Below the pieces are notes generated by a model, which was given only the letters and a program-made list of their open reading frames with translations, searched no databases and was not told the DNA's origin. Made by a program: the position numbers and the translations under genes. 64,000 nucleotides of DNA. It comes from Streptomyces sp. NBC_01244. Its GTDB lineage: Bacteria; Actinomycetota; Actinomycetes; Streptomycetales; Streptomycetaceae. Below, in pieces: positions 23,843-32,040 of the stretch (positions are counted from its first letter, which is position 1; each line of letters opens with the position of its first letter). The DNA is taken from NCBI RefSeq assembly GCF_035987325.1, contig NZ_CP108488.1, positions 9,114,001 to 9,178,000 on the forward strand, given 5' to 3'.

Positions 23843-25329
23843 GCGGGCAGGCGATGCCGTGCTCCCCGCGGGAGATCGGCTCGCTCTTCCTGTTCGAGAA
23901 GCTCACCCCGGAGCAGCTCGGGCGGCTGTGCGCCGAGGGCCGCGTCGAACGCTTCGACACCGGCCCCGTGTACACCGAGGGCGACCCCGCCACCTGCTTC
24001 TACGTGATGATCGAGGGCACCGTCGTGCTGTCCCGCCGGGTCGGCGGCGACGAGGTGGAGGTCGGCCGGACCTCCCAGCGCGGGGTGTACGCGGGCGCCA
24101 TGCAGGCCTACCTGGGCGACCGCGTCCAGCAGACGTACAACAACTCGATGCGGGTGACCGAGCCGACGCGGTTCTTCGTCCTGCCCGCGCAGTCCTTCTC
24201 GGACGTCATGCGGGAATGGTTCCCGATGGCCGCGCACCTGCTGGAGGGGCTCTTCTTCGGCGCCAGGAGCACCCAGCAGGTCATCGGCCAGCGCGAACGG
24301 CTCCTGGCCCTGGGCTCCTTGTCCGCAGGACTCACCCACGAGCTCAACAACCCGGCCGCGGCGGCCGTCCGGGCCACGGCCACCCTGCGCGAACGCGTGG
24401 GCAAGATGCGGCACAAGCTGGCCCACATCTCCCAGGGGAACTACCCCCGCGAGGCGATCGCCGAGCTCATCGAGATCCAGGAACGCACTGTCGAACGCGT
24501 GGCGAAAGCACCGGCGCTGAGCCCGCTCGAGGCCTCCGACCGGGAGGACGAACTCGCCGACTGGCTGGAGGACCACGGGGTCCCCGAGGGCTGGCGGATC
24601 GCACCGGTCTTCGTCCAGGCCGGCCTGGACACCGACTGGCTCGAGCAGGTCGCGGCGAGCGTGGCCGAGGACCTCCTGCCGGCGGCCATCGGCTGGCTCA
24701 ACTACACGGTCGAGACCGAGCTGTTGATGGACGAGATCGACGACTCCACCACCCGCATCTCCCACCTCGTGGACGCCGCGAAGCAGTACTCGCAGCTCGA
24801 CCGCGCCCCGCACCGGGTCGTCGACGTCCACGAACTCCTCGACAGCACCCTGCTGATGCTCTCCGGCAAGATCGGCCCCCGGATCCGGGTGGTCAAGGAG
24901 TACGACCGCTCCGCGCCGGACGTCCCGGCCTACCCCGCGGAACTCAACCAGGTGTGGACCAACCTCATCGACAATGCCGTCTTCGCCATCGGGAGCACGG
25001 ACCGCGAGGGCACGCTGACGGTCCGCACGGCACGGGTGGGCGACCGGCTGCTCGTGGAGTTCCGCGACACCGGGCCCGGCATCCCGCCCGAGATCCGCAG
25101 CCGCATCTTCGACCCCTTCTTCACCACCAAACCCGTCGGTGAGGGCACCGGTCTCGGTCTGGACATCTCCTGGCGGATCGTCGTCAACAAGCACCACGGC
25201 AGCCTCCAGGTCGAATCGGCCCCGGGCGACACCCGCTTCCAGGTGCTGCTCCCGCTGACCGCCCCGGAACCCGATGCCGATGCCGTTCCCGAGAACGAGT
25301 CCGAGACCGAGACCGAGGAGCCCGTATGA
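23839..25329 (+). CDS. Cyclic-nucleotide-binding-domain sensor histidine kinase
   Basis: A 496-residue cytoplasmic kinase. Residues about 10-130 are a CRP-like cNMP-binding domain (FEKLTPEQLGRLCAEGRVERF, then GDPATCFYVMIEGTV). Residues about 150-320 hold the dimerisation region with the H-box His167 in LTHELNNP, interrupted by a long helical stretch. The ATPase domain follows with N-box NQVWTNLIDNA, G1 DTGPGIP, F-box DPFFTTKP and G2 GTGLGLDI. There are no membrane segments, so the signal is internal, possibly a nucleotide or redox state. GTG overlaps the previous stop (GTGA) and GAGGA sits just upstream. It ends in an acidic tail whose ATGA overlaps the UBP gene. It probably phosphorylates the upstream receiver fusion. 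Confidence 0.92.
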   Translation: MSGQAMPCSPREIGSLFLFEKLTPEQLGRLCAEGRVERFDTGPVYTEGDPATCFYVMIEGTVVLSRRVGGDEVEVGRTSQRGVYAGAMQAYLGDRVQQTYNNSMRVTEPTRFFVLPAQSFSDVMREWFPMAAHLLEGLFFGARSTQQVIGQRERLLALGSLSAGLTHELNNPAAAAVRATATLRERVGKMRHKLAHISQGNYPREAIAELIEIQERTVERVAKAPALSPLEASDREDELADWLEDHGVPEGWRIAPVFVQAGLDTDWLEQVAASVAEDLLPAAIGWLNYTVETELLMDEIDDSTTRISHLVDAAKQYSQLDRAPHRVVDVHELLDSTLLMLSGKIGPRIRVVKEYDRSAPDVPAYPAELNQVWTNLIDNAVFAIGSTDREGTLTVRTARVGDRLLVEFRDTGPGIPPEIRSRIFDPFFTTKPVGEGTGLGLDISWRIVVNKHHGSLQVESAPGDTRFQVLLPLTAPEPDADAVPENESETETEEPV

Positions 25330-25679
25330 CCGCCACCGACGGAGTCGACCCGAGCGTCCCGCCCTCCGGCAGCGGCTGCGCCGATTGCGACGCGGTGGGG
25401 GGCTGGTGGTTCCACCTGCGGCGCTGCGCCCAGTGCGGCCACATCGGCTGCTGCGACTCCTCGCCCGCCCAGCACGCCACCGGGCACTGGAAGTCCACCG
25501 GGCACCCGGTGGTGCAGAGCTACGAACCGGGCGAGGACTGGTTCTGGGACTACGCGGCCGACGAGCTCTACGAGACCGGCCCCGAGCTGACCCCGCCGTC
25601 CGGCCACCCGTCCGACCAACCGGCCCCGGGCCCGTCCGGCCGGGTCCCCGAGGACTGGACCCGCCGGCTCCACCGCTGA
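25326..25679 (+). CDS. UBP-type zinc finger protein
   Basis: A 117-residue protein with a zf-UBP domain: Cys18, Cys21, Cys34, Cys37, Cys42, His50, His54 and His60 match the zinc-ligand pattern, within GCADC, RRCAQCGHIGCCDSS and HATGHWKSTGHPVV. In eukaryotes this fold binds the ubiquitin C-terminal Gly-Gly; bacterial copies have no established partner. The C-terminal half is Pro-rich and acidic. ATG overlaps the kinase stop (ATGA), so it is made with the redox kinase module and probably acts in it. Confidence 0.9.
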   Translation: MTATDGVDPSVPPSGSGCADCDAVGGWWFHLRRCAQCGHIGCCDSSPAQHATGHWKSTGHPVVQSYEPGEDWFWDYAADELYETGPELTPPSGHPSDQPAPGPSGRVPEDWTRRLHR

Positions 25680-25693
25680 CCCGGGCGGGTCAG
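25676..25693. terminator. Hairpin containing both converging stop codons
   Basis: CTGACCCG-GG-CGGGTCAG is a perfect inverted repeat. Its arms include the TGA of the zinc-finger gene and the complementary TCA of the cyanase gene, only ten bases apart. Confidence 0.55.
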
Positions 25694-26160
25694 AACGGCC
25701 TCGTCGGCAGGTACTTGCCGTCCAGGGTGATGACCGCGCGCTCGCCGCCATCGGGGTCGGCGACCTTCTTCACATCGAGCTTGAAGTTGATCGCGGAGAC
25801 GATCCCGTCGCCGAGCTGCTCGTGGACCAGGGCCTTCAGCGTGGTGCCGTAGACCTGGAGCATCTCGTAGAAGCGGTAGATCGTCGGGTCGGTGGGGACA
25901 CCGCCGGGGACCGAGCCGCGGGTCGGGATGGTCTGCAGCAGCCGCGCGTCGTCGGCGTCCAGGCCGAGGAGAGCCGCCACGGCCTCGGCCGAGGCCCGGG
26001 GCAGCGGGTGCTGGCCGAGGACGGCCGCGGTGACGAAAGCGACCGACAGGCCCGCGGCGTCCGCGATCCGCTGCCAGGTCAGGTCCTCGCGGATCTTGGC
26101 GTCCACGGCCTTGACGGCCAGAGCCTGACGGGCGGTGTTGTCGAACTGCGCGTGCACCAT
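25690..26160 (-). CDS. cynS: Cyanate hydratase (cyanase)
   Basis: A 156-residue cyanase, close to the usual 147-157 aa. It converts cyanate and bicarbonate to carbamate and CO2, and the carbamate breaks down to ammonia and CO2. The catalytic residues Arg96, Glu99 and Ser122 fall at the same numbers as in the E. coli enzyme, in TIYRFYEML and DGIVSAINF, and the N-terminal helical domain is normal. ATG at 26160 is chosen with AAGGAAG upstream; a GTG further upstream is in frame but unnecessary. It lies downstream of a beta-carbonic anhydrase on the same strand, the pairing known from cyn operons, where the anhydrase recycles CO2 to bicarbonate. Confidence 0.95.
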   Translation of the reverse strand: MVHAQFDNTARQALAVKAVDAKIREDLTWQRIADAAGLSVAFVTAAVLGQHPLPRASAEAVAALLGLDADDARLLQTIPTRGSVPGGVPTDPTIYRFYEMLQVYGTTLKALVHEQLGDGIVSAINFKLDVKKVADPDGGERAVITLDGKYLPTRPF

Positions 26161-26295
26161 GAGAGGGCTTCCTTTCGGTGAGCCGCTCACCGGACGTGGG
26201 GGCGAGCGGCGGATGGGATGACGGATGGATGGCGGATGGGACGGGGGAACGCGAGCCGGGGGAACGCGGACCAGGGATCGGGGGAGCGGCGGCGC

Positions 26296-26895
26296 TCAGG
26301 CAGCGGGGGAGAGCGGGTGCGGGGCGCCGAGCTCCTCGACGCCCCCCGCCCGGATGTCGTAGACCCAGCCGCGCAGGGTCACCGACCCCGCGGCCAGGGC
26401 GCGGGCCACCGACGGGTGGGTGGCCAGGTTCGCCAGCTGCGCGCGCACGTTCTCCCGTACCAGGGCATCGACCCTGCGCCCGCCTTCCTCGGCGGCGGTA
26501 CGGGCGAGCGAGGCGTCCGCGTGGCGCAGCCAGCCGGCGACCGCCGGGGCGGCGCTGAGGTCGTGCCGCTCGGCCAGGGCCGTCATCGCACCGCAGGCGG
26601 AATGCCCACACACCACGATGTCGCTCACGCCCAGGACCGTGACCGCGTACTCGATGCTGGCCGCCACCCCGTCCGTACCGGGGGCATGGGCGGGCACGAG
26701 GTTGCCGGCGGTACGGATGACGAACAGCTCGCCCGGCTCGCTCTGGGTGATCAGCTCCGGCACCACCCGGGCATCGGAGCAGCTGATGAACAGGGTGCGC
26801 GGCCGGTGGGTCGTCGCCAGCAGGGCGAAGAGCTCCGCCTTGGCCGGGTAGACATCCCGCCGGAACTGGGCGACGCCCTCGATGAGGTCGTGCAT
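26296..26895 (-). CDS. cynT: Beta-class carbonic anhydrase
   Basis: A 199-residue beta-carbonic anhydrase that interconverts CO2 and bicarbonate. Zinc and catalytic residues are visible: Cys39, Asp41 and Arg43 in SCSDAR, His98 and Cys101 in CGHSACGAM. The start MHDLIEGVAQFRRD is standard for CynT-like enzymes and AAGGGAG lies upstream. It precedes cyanase by 135 bp of weakly repetitive DNA and is divergent from a LysR gene. It should supply bicarbonate for cyanase and keep CO2 from escaping. Confidence 0.93.
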   Translation of the reverse strand: MHDLIEGVAQFRRDVYPAKAELFALLATTHRPRTLFISCSDARVVPELITQSEPGELFVIRTAGNLVPAHAPGTDGVAASIEYAVTVLGVSDIVVCGHSACGAMTALAERHDLSAAPAVAGWLRHADASLARTAAEEGGRRVDALVRENVRAQLANLATHPSVARALAAGSVTLRGWVYDIRAGGVEELGAPHPLSPAA

Positions 26896-26960
26896 GGTCA
26901 CTCCCTTCGATGACTGCCGACCCGCGGGGCCGACGAGATCCACCATGCACGACCTGCACC

Positions 26961-27009
26961 TATAGCGTCCAAGACGCATTGACCATGTCTGCTATAGATG
27001 CCATCTATA
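26961..27009. promoter_or_regulatory. LysR-type operator region of the cyn locus
   Basis: Two inverted repeats lie in the short intergenic region. GCGTC-CAA-GACGC spans 26965-26977, and TATAGATG-C-CATCTATA spans 26993-27009 with 8-bp perfect arms. CTATAG occurs beside both. The second ends nine bases before the LysR start, where bound protein would repress its own gene. The first lies toward the carbonic anhydrase gene. This fits a LysR recognition plus activation site pair, by inference. Confidence 0.65.
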
Positions 27010-27018
27010 CTCGGTTCC

Positions 27019-27927
27019 ATGGCCCTGGAACTCCGTCACCTGCGCTACCTGCTCGCCGTCGCCGAACACGCCGGCTTCACCCGAGCCGCCGAAGAACTGC
27101 GGATCTCCCAGCCGACCCTGTCCCAGCAGATCAAGCAGCTCGAAGGCATGGTCGGCGTCCAGCTCCTGGACCGTACGGGCCGCGGCGGCGTCCGCCTCAC
27201 CGACGCCGGCGAAACCTACGTCCAGCACGCCCGCCGGGCCCTGCGCGACCTCGCCGCCGCCGAACGTGCCGTCCACGACGTCGCCGACCTCGCGCGCGGC
27301 CACCTCCGGCTGGCCGTGACGCCGACCTTCACGGCCTACCTCGTCGGGCCGCTGGCCGCGGAACTCCACGCCCGCCACCCCGGCATCACCCTGGACGTCA
27401 GGGACATGGCCCAGGACCGCATCGAGGCCGGCCTGCTCGCCGACGAACTCGACCTGGGGATCGCCTTCGACGGGCCGCACCTGCCCGGCATCACCGCGAC
27501 CCCGCTGTACGCCGAGACCCTCAGCCTCGTCACCGCGGCCCGCCCGGCCGGTTCCGACCCGCAACCACCCCTGCCCGTAGCGGATGTGGGGGACCGTCAA
27601 CTAGCGCTGCTCAGCGGAGATTTCGCCACCCGAGGCCATATCGACACCTACCTGGCCGGCCACCGGGTACGGCCGCGCATCGCGGTGGAGGCCAATTCGG
27701 TCCAGACCCTCACCGAGATCGTTCGGCGCACCGACCTCGCGACCGTCCTGCCCGACGCGGTCACGGAGGACCACCCCCATCTCGCCCCCGTCCCCCTCGA
27801 ACCGGCCCTGCCCACCCGCACGGTCGCCCTCCTCGGACGCGAGCACGCCTACCGGAGCTTCGCCGCGGGCGCCTTCATCCGGCTCGCCCACCACCACGTC
27901 CGGGCCCGCGGCTACACCCCGGCCTGA
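27019..27927 (+). CDS. cynR: LysR family regulator, CynR-like
   Basis: A 302-residue LysR regulator. The N-terminal winged helix reads LRHLRYLLAVAEHAGFTRAAEELRISQPTLSQQ in order across residues 4-36; the effector domain follows (LRLAVTPTFTAYLVGPLAAELHARHPGI). ATG at 27019 gives the family-standard MALELRHLRYL start; the in-frame ATG at 26998 lies inside the operator palindrome. There is no good ribosome site, so it may be leaderless. Divergence from the cyanase genes and the shared operator argue that it activates them in response to cyanate, as CynR does in E. coli. The symbol is by context. Confidence 0.85.
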   Translation: MALELRHLRYLLAVAEHAGFTRAAEELRISQPTLSQQIKQLEGMVGVQLLDRTGRGGVRLTDAGETYVQHARRALRDLAAAERAVHDVADLARGHLRLAVTPTFTAYLVGPLAAELHARHPGITLDVRDMAQDRIEAGLLADELDLGIAFDGPHLPGITATPLYAETLSLVTAARPAGSDPQPPLPVADVGDRQLALLSGDFATRGHIDTYLAGHRVRPRIAVEANSVQTLTEIVRRTDLATVLPDAVTEDHPHLAPVPLEPALPTRTVALLGREHAYRSFAAGAFIRLAHHHVRARGYTPA

Positions 27928-27933
27928 GCATCC

Positions 27934-28968
27934 TCAAACGCGCCCGGCGCGGCGCAGGGCGCCGGGTGTGGTGCCGTACCAGCGCTTGACGGCCCGGCGC
28001 AGGGCGCGGGCGTCTGCGTAGCCGCTCCGGGCGGCGATCGAGTCGACGCTGAGGTCACTGTCGTGGAGCAGCCGGGCGATGTGGTCCCGGCGCACGGTCT
28101 CGACCTCCTCGCTCCACGTCGTGCCGTGTTCCTCGAGGCGCCGCTGGAGGGTCCGCGCGCTGACGGTCATGCGCTGCGCCACCGAGGACAGCGTCGGCGC
28201 ACCCTCGTCGTAGGCGGAAGCCAGGGCGGTACGGAACAGATCCAGCCAGTCGTGCAGCGGGATCGCGCCGGCGAGAGTCTGCTCGGCGTGCCGGCGGAGC
28301 ACGGCCGACAGCCCGGGCTGGGCGTGCGGCGTCGGGGCGCTCAGGTCGGCGGCGAGGAAGGTGATCGAACTGTCCGGGGCCTCGAACTCGATGTTCCGGG
28401 TTCCGTAGAGCTCGATCAGGACGTCGTGCCGCAGCGGCGCCCGGGCGGCGAGGGAGACGCGCAGGGGAACGAGGCACCGCCCCGCGGCCTCGCCGAGCCG
28501 GCGCCGGTACAGGCCGAGGGCGTAGCCGCGGATGCCGCAGGCCGCCTCGTGGGTGATGTCGGCCCGATTGACGTGGCTGATGGTGACGCGTTCGCCGTCC
28601 TCGGTGATCCGCATGCCGTCGGTGAGGGGGTCGGCGACGGTGGCGAAGTAGGCCGCGGCGTCCCGGATTCCTTCGAGCGGGGTGGGCGCGGACGTGATCA
28701 GGTAGTCCCAGACCCCGAGAGTGCCGATGCCCGACTCCCGCGCCAGCAGCACGGACATCTCGGTCCAGGGAGCGTGGACCGTCGTGAGCTCCGCGATCCG
28801 GATGGCCGTCGCCGAGGGAGTGCGGCACAGGTCGTCGTTGAGGTGCTGGGGCGCCATGCCCGGCAAGTGGGCGTATCCGCGCGGGTGTATGCCGACCAGC
28901 TGCGCGACGTTGGCGCTCAGACGGGCGAGGGCGGAGGAGGTTGTCCCCTGATGTGCGTGCGAGACCAC
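27934..28968 (-). CDS. AraC family transcriptional regulator
   Basis: A 344-residue regulator with the ArabinoseBD/OruR-type N-terminal domain (about residues 20-210) and a C-terminal pair of AraC helix-turn-helices (TLSSVAQRMTVSARTLQRRL and LSVDSIAARSGYADARALRR). The second motif region ends TPGALRRAGRV. The start is GTG at 28968. It converges on the LysR gene, with six bases between stops. No adjacent target operon is evident, so its regulon is unknown. Confidence 0.88.
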   Translation of the reverse strand: MVSHAHQGTTSSALARLSANVAQLVGIHPRGYAHLPGMAPQHLNDDLCRTPSATAIRIAELTTVHAPWTEMSVLLARESGIGTLGVWDYLITSAPTPLEGIRDAAAYFATVADPLTDGMRITEDGERVTISHVNRADITHEAACGIRGYALGLYRRRLGEAAGRCLVPLRVSLAARAPLRHDVLIELYGTRNIEFEAPDSSITFLAADLSAPTPHAQPGLSAVLRRHAEQTLAGAIPLHDWLDLFRTALASAYDEGAPTLSSVAQRMTVSARTLQRRLEEHGTTWSEEVETVRRDHIARLLHDSDLSVDSIAARSGYADARALRRAVKRWYGTTPGALRRAGRV

Positions 28969-29461
28969 AGCGGCAGAGCATAGTCCAGCGTGAATTACCA
29001 GGTCATCGTGGGGGTGAGGGGTCTACTGTCCCCAACATGGCGCACAGGGTCCCCCCGTGGCGCGGTCGGTCCCCTTGCCGGCGCGTGCGGCCATGGAGGA
29101 GGTGAACTGCCGGGCCCTAGTGTGGCGATCGTTCCCGCACGGTACGGACGGCACGGACGGAGCGAAGCCCTCCCACGGGGGTGGGGGGCTCGCGATCCGG
29201 CCGCCCGGGAGCGTGACCCCGGACCCCGGACTCCGCGCCCAGGGCGCCGGACAGACGACCGGCGGGGCCGCGGCGACAGCGGCGACCACCCCGCCTACGC
29301 GGTGCGGCGCGAGGCCGACGGGTCCCGCCCGCCGCTGCCCGCCGACGACCCTGCCCGCCGACGACCCTGCCCTACGACGGCCGGCTGATGGCCGACACCA
29401 TGTCCGGCCCGCCTCCTTCCGCGGCCTGACCCTGGACGCGTGACGGCCGGGGAGGCCGTGT
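28969..29461. other. Gene-poor region upstream of the AraC gene
   Basis: About 490 bp with no gene I can support. Short open frames exist on both strands but lack family-like sequence or a ribosome site. A 16-base direct repeat (CCCGCCGACGACCCTG) occurs twice near 29338-29370. A stretch reading VRPASFRGLTLDA before a stop at about 29443 could be the end of a decayed gene, but this is weak. Confidence 0.4.
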
Positions 29462-31153
29462 TCAGCAGCGGCGGCGGTCCTGGGTGACGGTGCCCTGGGC
29501 CGTGGCCACCGTGCGGTCGTAGCAGCCGCCCGGCACCCCGGTTCCGTACAGCCGGTAGCGGGCGGAGGTGGTGGCGACCGCGTGCCGTTGGTCGCGCGGG
29601 ACGTTCGCGGTGTAGGTCGCGTCGCCCGTGTACCGGTCGTCGAGCCGGGACCGGCCGGTCTCCCGTCCGCCGCGCAGGACCACGGTGTCCGCGCGGTCGC
29701 CGAGCGAGATGACGGTGCGGAGCCGGTCGCCCGCACCGAGCGTGGTCTCACCGTCCATGGTGTACGTCCGGCTGGTCCGCGTGGTGACGGCCCCGCGCGT
29801 CACGCTCTCCTCGTCGGTCCAGGTCGCGGTGAGCGCGTCGCGGTCCTCTCCCTCGGTCCAGCGGTGGACGGAGCCGAGGTGCACCGCGCGGCTGACGGTG
29901 GTCGTGACCCGGCCGTGGGAGGTGTCCAGGTACCCGGCCACGGTCAGCCGGTGCCCGGCCTCGGTGTCCACCCGGTGCTCGGCGCCCGGCGCCGCGGGCG
30001 TCCAGCGCGAGGAGTTGGCCGGATCGCTCTGTTCCTCGCGGGTCAGGGCCCCGCCGACCACCTCGCGGCCCGCGTCCTGCCAGAGCAGCAGATTGGTGGG
30101 AGTGCTCCAGCCGCTCTGCCCGGCCGGAACTCCGGCGACGGAGACCTCGATGCGGTGCGGACGGCCGTCGTTGAGGAGGGCGGCGTACGGGGTGAGGTCG
30201 TAGCGCAGCGGCTGCACGTCGAAGGCGCGCGGGCCCGGGGTGACGTACCAGAGGAACGGGTTGGACCAACCGCCGGTCCAGACGGTCGGGAAGGGTGCGG
30301 CGATGCCGGCGAGCCTGCCGTCGACGGATATGCGGACCTCGCGGTGGGGGCCGCCGGCGGCCTCGCAGGAGTACGGGGCGGGGTCCGGGGCGCTCAGGTA
30401 CCAGTACTCCTCACAGCCGCCGCCGGAGCCCGTGGCGTAGACCTCGGCGAGGAGGCGCTCCGTATTGCGCGGGAGCGTGACGGCCGGGGTGGTGAGCGGG
30501 ACGACCCGGTCCGGTGGGACGACCCGGTCCGGCGTGCGGCCGGCTTCCGCGGCGTCCTCGGCCGCGTAGAAGGTCAGGGTGACCTTGACATCGATGACAC
30601 CGGTGTAGGTGTCGTTCACGACATTGCCGATGAGCATCTCGACGGGCTGCGGCCGGCTCAGCGTGTCGCGGTACCGGGTGACGTCCTTTTCGACGGACCA
30701 GGCGATGCCGTCCGGCGAGGGCTGGGGCGTGGAGGTGCGCAAGAGCTCCACGCCGCCGAGGGAGAGGTGGCCGAGGCGGTCGTACTGGCGCCCCTTGACC
30801 TTGCCGTCGAGACGGAGCACCACCTTCGCCCAGTCCGCCGGACCGCAGGCGGTGGGAGGCGCGTAACCGCCCCGGTACGGGGTGAAGTCGCGGAACTGTG
30901 CCTCGGCGAGGGCCACTTCGCAGGACCGCGTCGCGGGCCGGGCCACGGGCGGGGCGGCGGTGAGCGGATCGTGCCAGTCCGTTCCGAACTCGGAGGGCGG
31001 TGGCGGCTGCGCGCCCGTCGGCGAAGGTGCGGGGGCCGAGGCCGGGGTGGGCGCGCCGCCGGGTCCGGCCGCCGCTGCCGGGCCCGCGGCCGTGAGGGTG
31101 GCGGCCGCGAGGGCGAGCGCGCCCAGCGCGCCCGTGAACCTGTGTCGTCTCAT
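29462..31153 (-). CDS. Secreted PNGase A-like peptide-N-glycanase
   Basis: A 563-residue exported protein with a signal peptide (RRHRFTGALGALALAAATLTAAGPAAAA) and a Pro-rich linker. The rest matches the peptide-N4-(N-acetyl-beta-glucosaminyl)asparagine amidase A family, known from plants and fungi with bacterial members: paired beta domains with FTPYRGGYAPP, VVLRLDGKVKGRQYDRLG, VEMLIGNVVNDTYTGVIDVKVTL and FLWYVTPGPRAFDVQPLRYDLTPYA. Such enzymes remove N-glycans from glycopeptides. Several Cys residues are likely disulfide-bonded. It is monocistronic. With the collagenase and peptidases nearby it fits degradation of host or fungal glycoproteins. Confidence 0.8.
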   Translation of the reverse strand: MRRHRFTGALGALALAAATLTAAGPAAAAGPGGAPTPASAPAPSPTGAQPPPPSEFGTDWHDPLTAAPPVARPATRSCEVALAEAQFRDFTPYRGGYAPPTACGPADWAKVVLRLDGKVKGRQYDRLGHLSLGGVELLRTSTPQPSPDGIAWSVEKDVTRYRDTLSRPQPVEMLIGNVVNDTYTGVIDVKVTLTFYAAEDAAEAGRTPDRVVPPDRVVPLTTPAVTLPRNTERLLAEVYATGSGGGCEEYWYLSAPDPAPYSCEAAGGPHREVRISVDGRLAGIAAPFPTVWTGGWSNPFLWYVTPGPRAFDVQPLRYDLTPYAALLNDGRPHRIEVSVAGVPAGQSGWSTPTNLLLWQDAGREVVGGALTREEQSDPANSSRWTPAAPGAEHRVDTEAGHRLTVAGYLDTSHGRVTTTVSRAVHLGSVHRWTEGEDRDALTATWTDEESVTRGAVTTRTSRTYTMDGETTLGAGDRLRTVISLGDRADTVVLRGGRETGRSRLDDRYTGDATYTANVPRDQRHAVATTSARYRLYGTGVPGGCYDRTVATAQGTVTQDRRRC

Positions 31154-31281
31154 GGGCCCGCAGTGAAACCCGGCCCGGCGCGGGGGCGCCAGAGCCGTGC
31201 CCCGGCCCTGGCCGGATCCCGTCGCCGAGAGGTGGCGGGCAGCGGATCCCGCCGCTCCGGCGTCGCGCCGCGCCGCCCGCG

Positions 31282-31794
31282 TCAGAGCTTCCCGAAGACC
31301 ACACCGCGCCAGGACCATCCCGCGCCGAGGACCGCTTCGCGGAGCGGGTCCTTCAGGTCCGAGCCGTCGAAGCGGAACACCTCGGCGGCCTCGAGCGCGC
31401 CGTCGGCCCCCCGCTCGACCTTCCGGCGCCAGGACACCGTGGTCACCTGCCCGCGAGCGGCCCCGGCCGACGGGGCCAGCCGGGGCGTGCCCCCCAGCCA
31501 GGTGACCTCGAACTGCCGGTCGATGCTGCGGACCTCGTGGGCGACCGGGTCCAGGCGCAGGTGGATCTGGAGCACGCGGCTCATCCGGGTACGGGCGAAG
31601 AAGATGTGCCACGCGGGCTCCCGGACGCGCCACTCCGCCACCAGGTCGGCGCCCTCGGGGGCTCCCCCGCGCACGACGTACGGCGCGTCCGCCCCGAAGA
31701 GCCCGAGCAGGACCGCCCGTACCTCCTCGGCGGAACGCGGCGCGACACCGCTGTCGGGGTGCTGGGTGCCGGTGAGTTTGTCGAAGAGACCCAT
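31282..31794 (-). CDS. Conserved protein of unknown function
   Basis: A 170-residue soluble protein starting MGLFDKLTGTQHPDSG, a form typical of small Streptomyces accessory proteins. It has alternating strands (LVAEWRVREPAWHIFF, LQIHLRLDPVAHEVRSID, FEVTWLGGTPRL, VTTVSWRRKVERG) and a C-terminal WSWRGVVFGKL. No signal peptide, membrane segment or known catalytic motif. I do not recognise a function. The start is ATG at 31794; the longer open frame upstream is a shadow. Confidence 0.7.
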   Translation of the reverse strand: MGLFDKLTGTQHPDSGVAPRSAEEVRAVLLGLFGADAPYVVRGGAPEGADLVAEWRVREPAWHIFFARTRMSRVLQIHLRLDPVAHEVRSIDRQFEVTWLGGTPRLAPSAGAARGQVTTVSWRRKVERGADGALEAAEVFRFDGSDLKDPLREAVLGAGWSWRGVVFGKL

Positions 31795-31818
31795 CGGACC
31801 ACCGTAGGGACATCCGGC

Positions 31819-31839
31819 CGTTCGACACAAGATCGAACG
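31819..31839. promoter_or_regulatory. Inverted repeat upstream of a hypothetical gene
   Basis: CGTTCGA-N7-TCGAACG, perfect 7-bp arms, lies 25 bp upstream of the leftward gene at 31794 and 202 bp upstream of the rightward lipoprotein gene. It could be an operator; no regulator is encoded beside it. Confidence 0.4.
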
Positions 31840-32040
31840 ATCCGCCCGCCGCCTGCTCCATCGCCCACGTCCGGTCTTCTGGACCGAAGCGTGCCGATCT
31901 TGTCCCTGCTCCGTAACAGACGTCTGAGACGCTGTGGATGAGGGAAATCCGTTCATGCAGGCCGGCCTGGGTGCCGGTACGGAGCAAGGCGGAGGCCACG
32001 AAGGCCGGCTGCCGCGCAGGGCCGACAACGGGGGAACACC

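Noticed and set aside
29023..29751. Possible gene on the minus strand upstream of the AraC gene
   Set aside because: The frame is antisense to the PNGase-like gene end and to featureless DNA, has no ribosome site and no family-like sequence.
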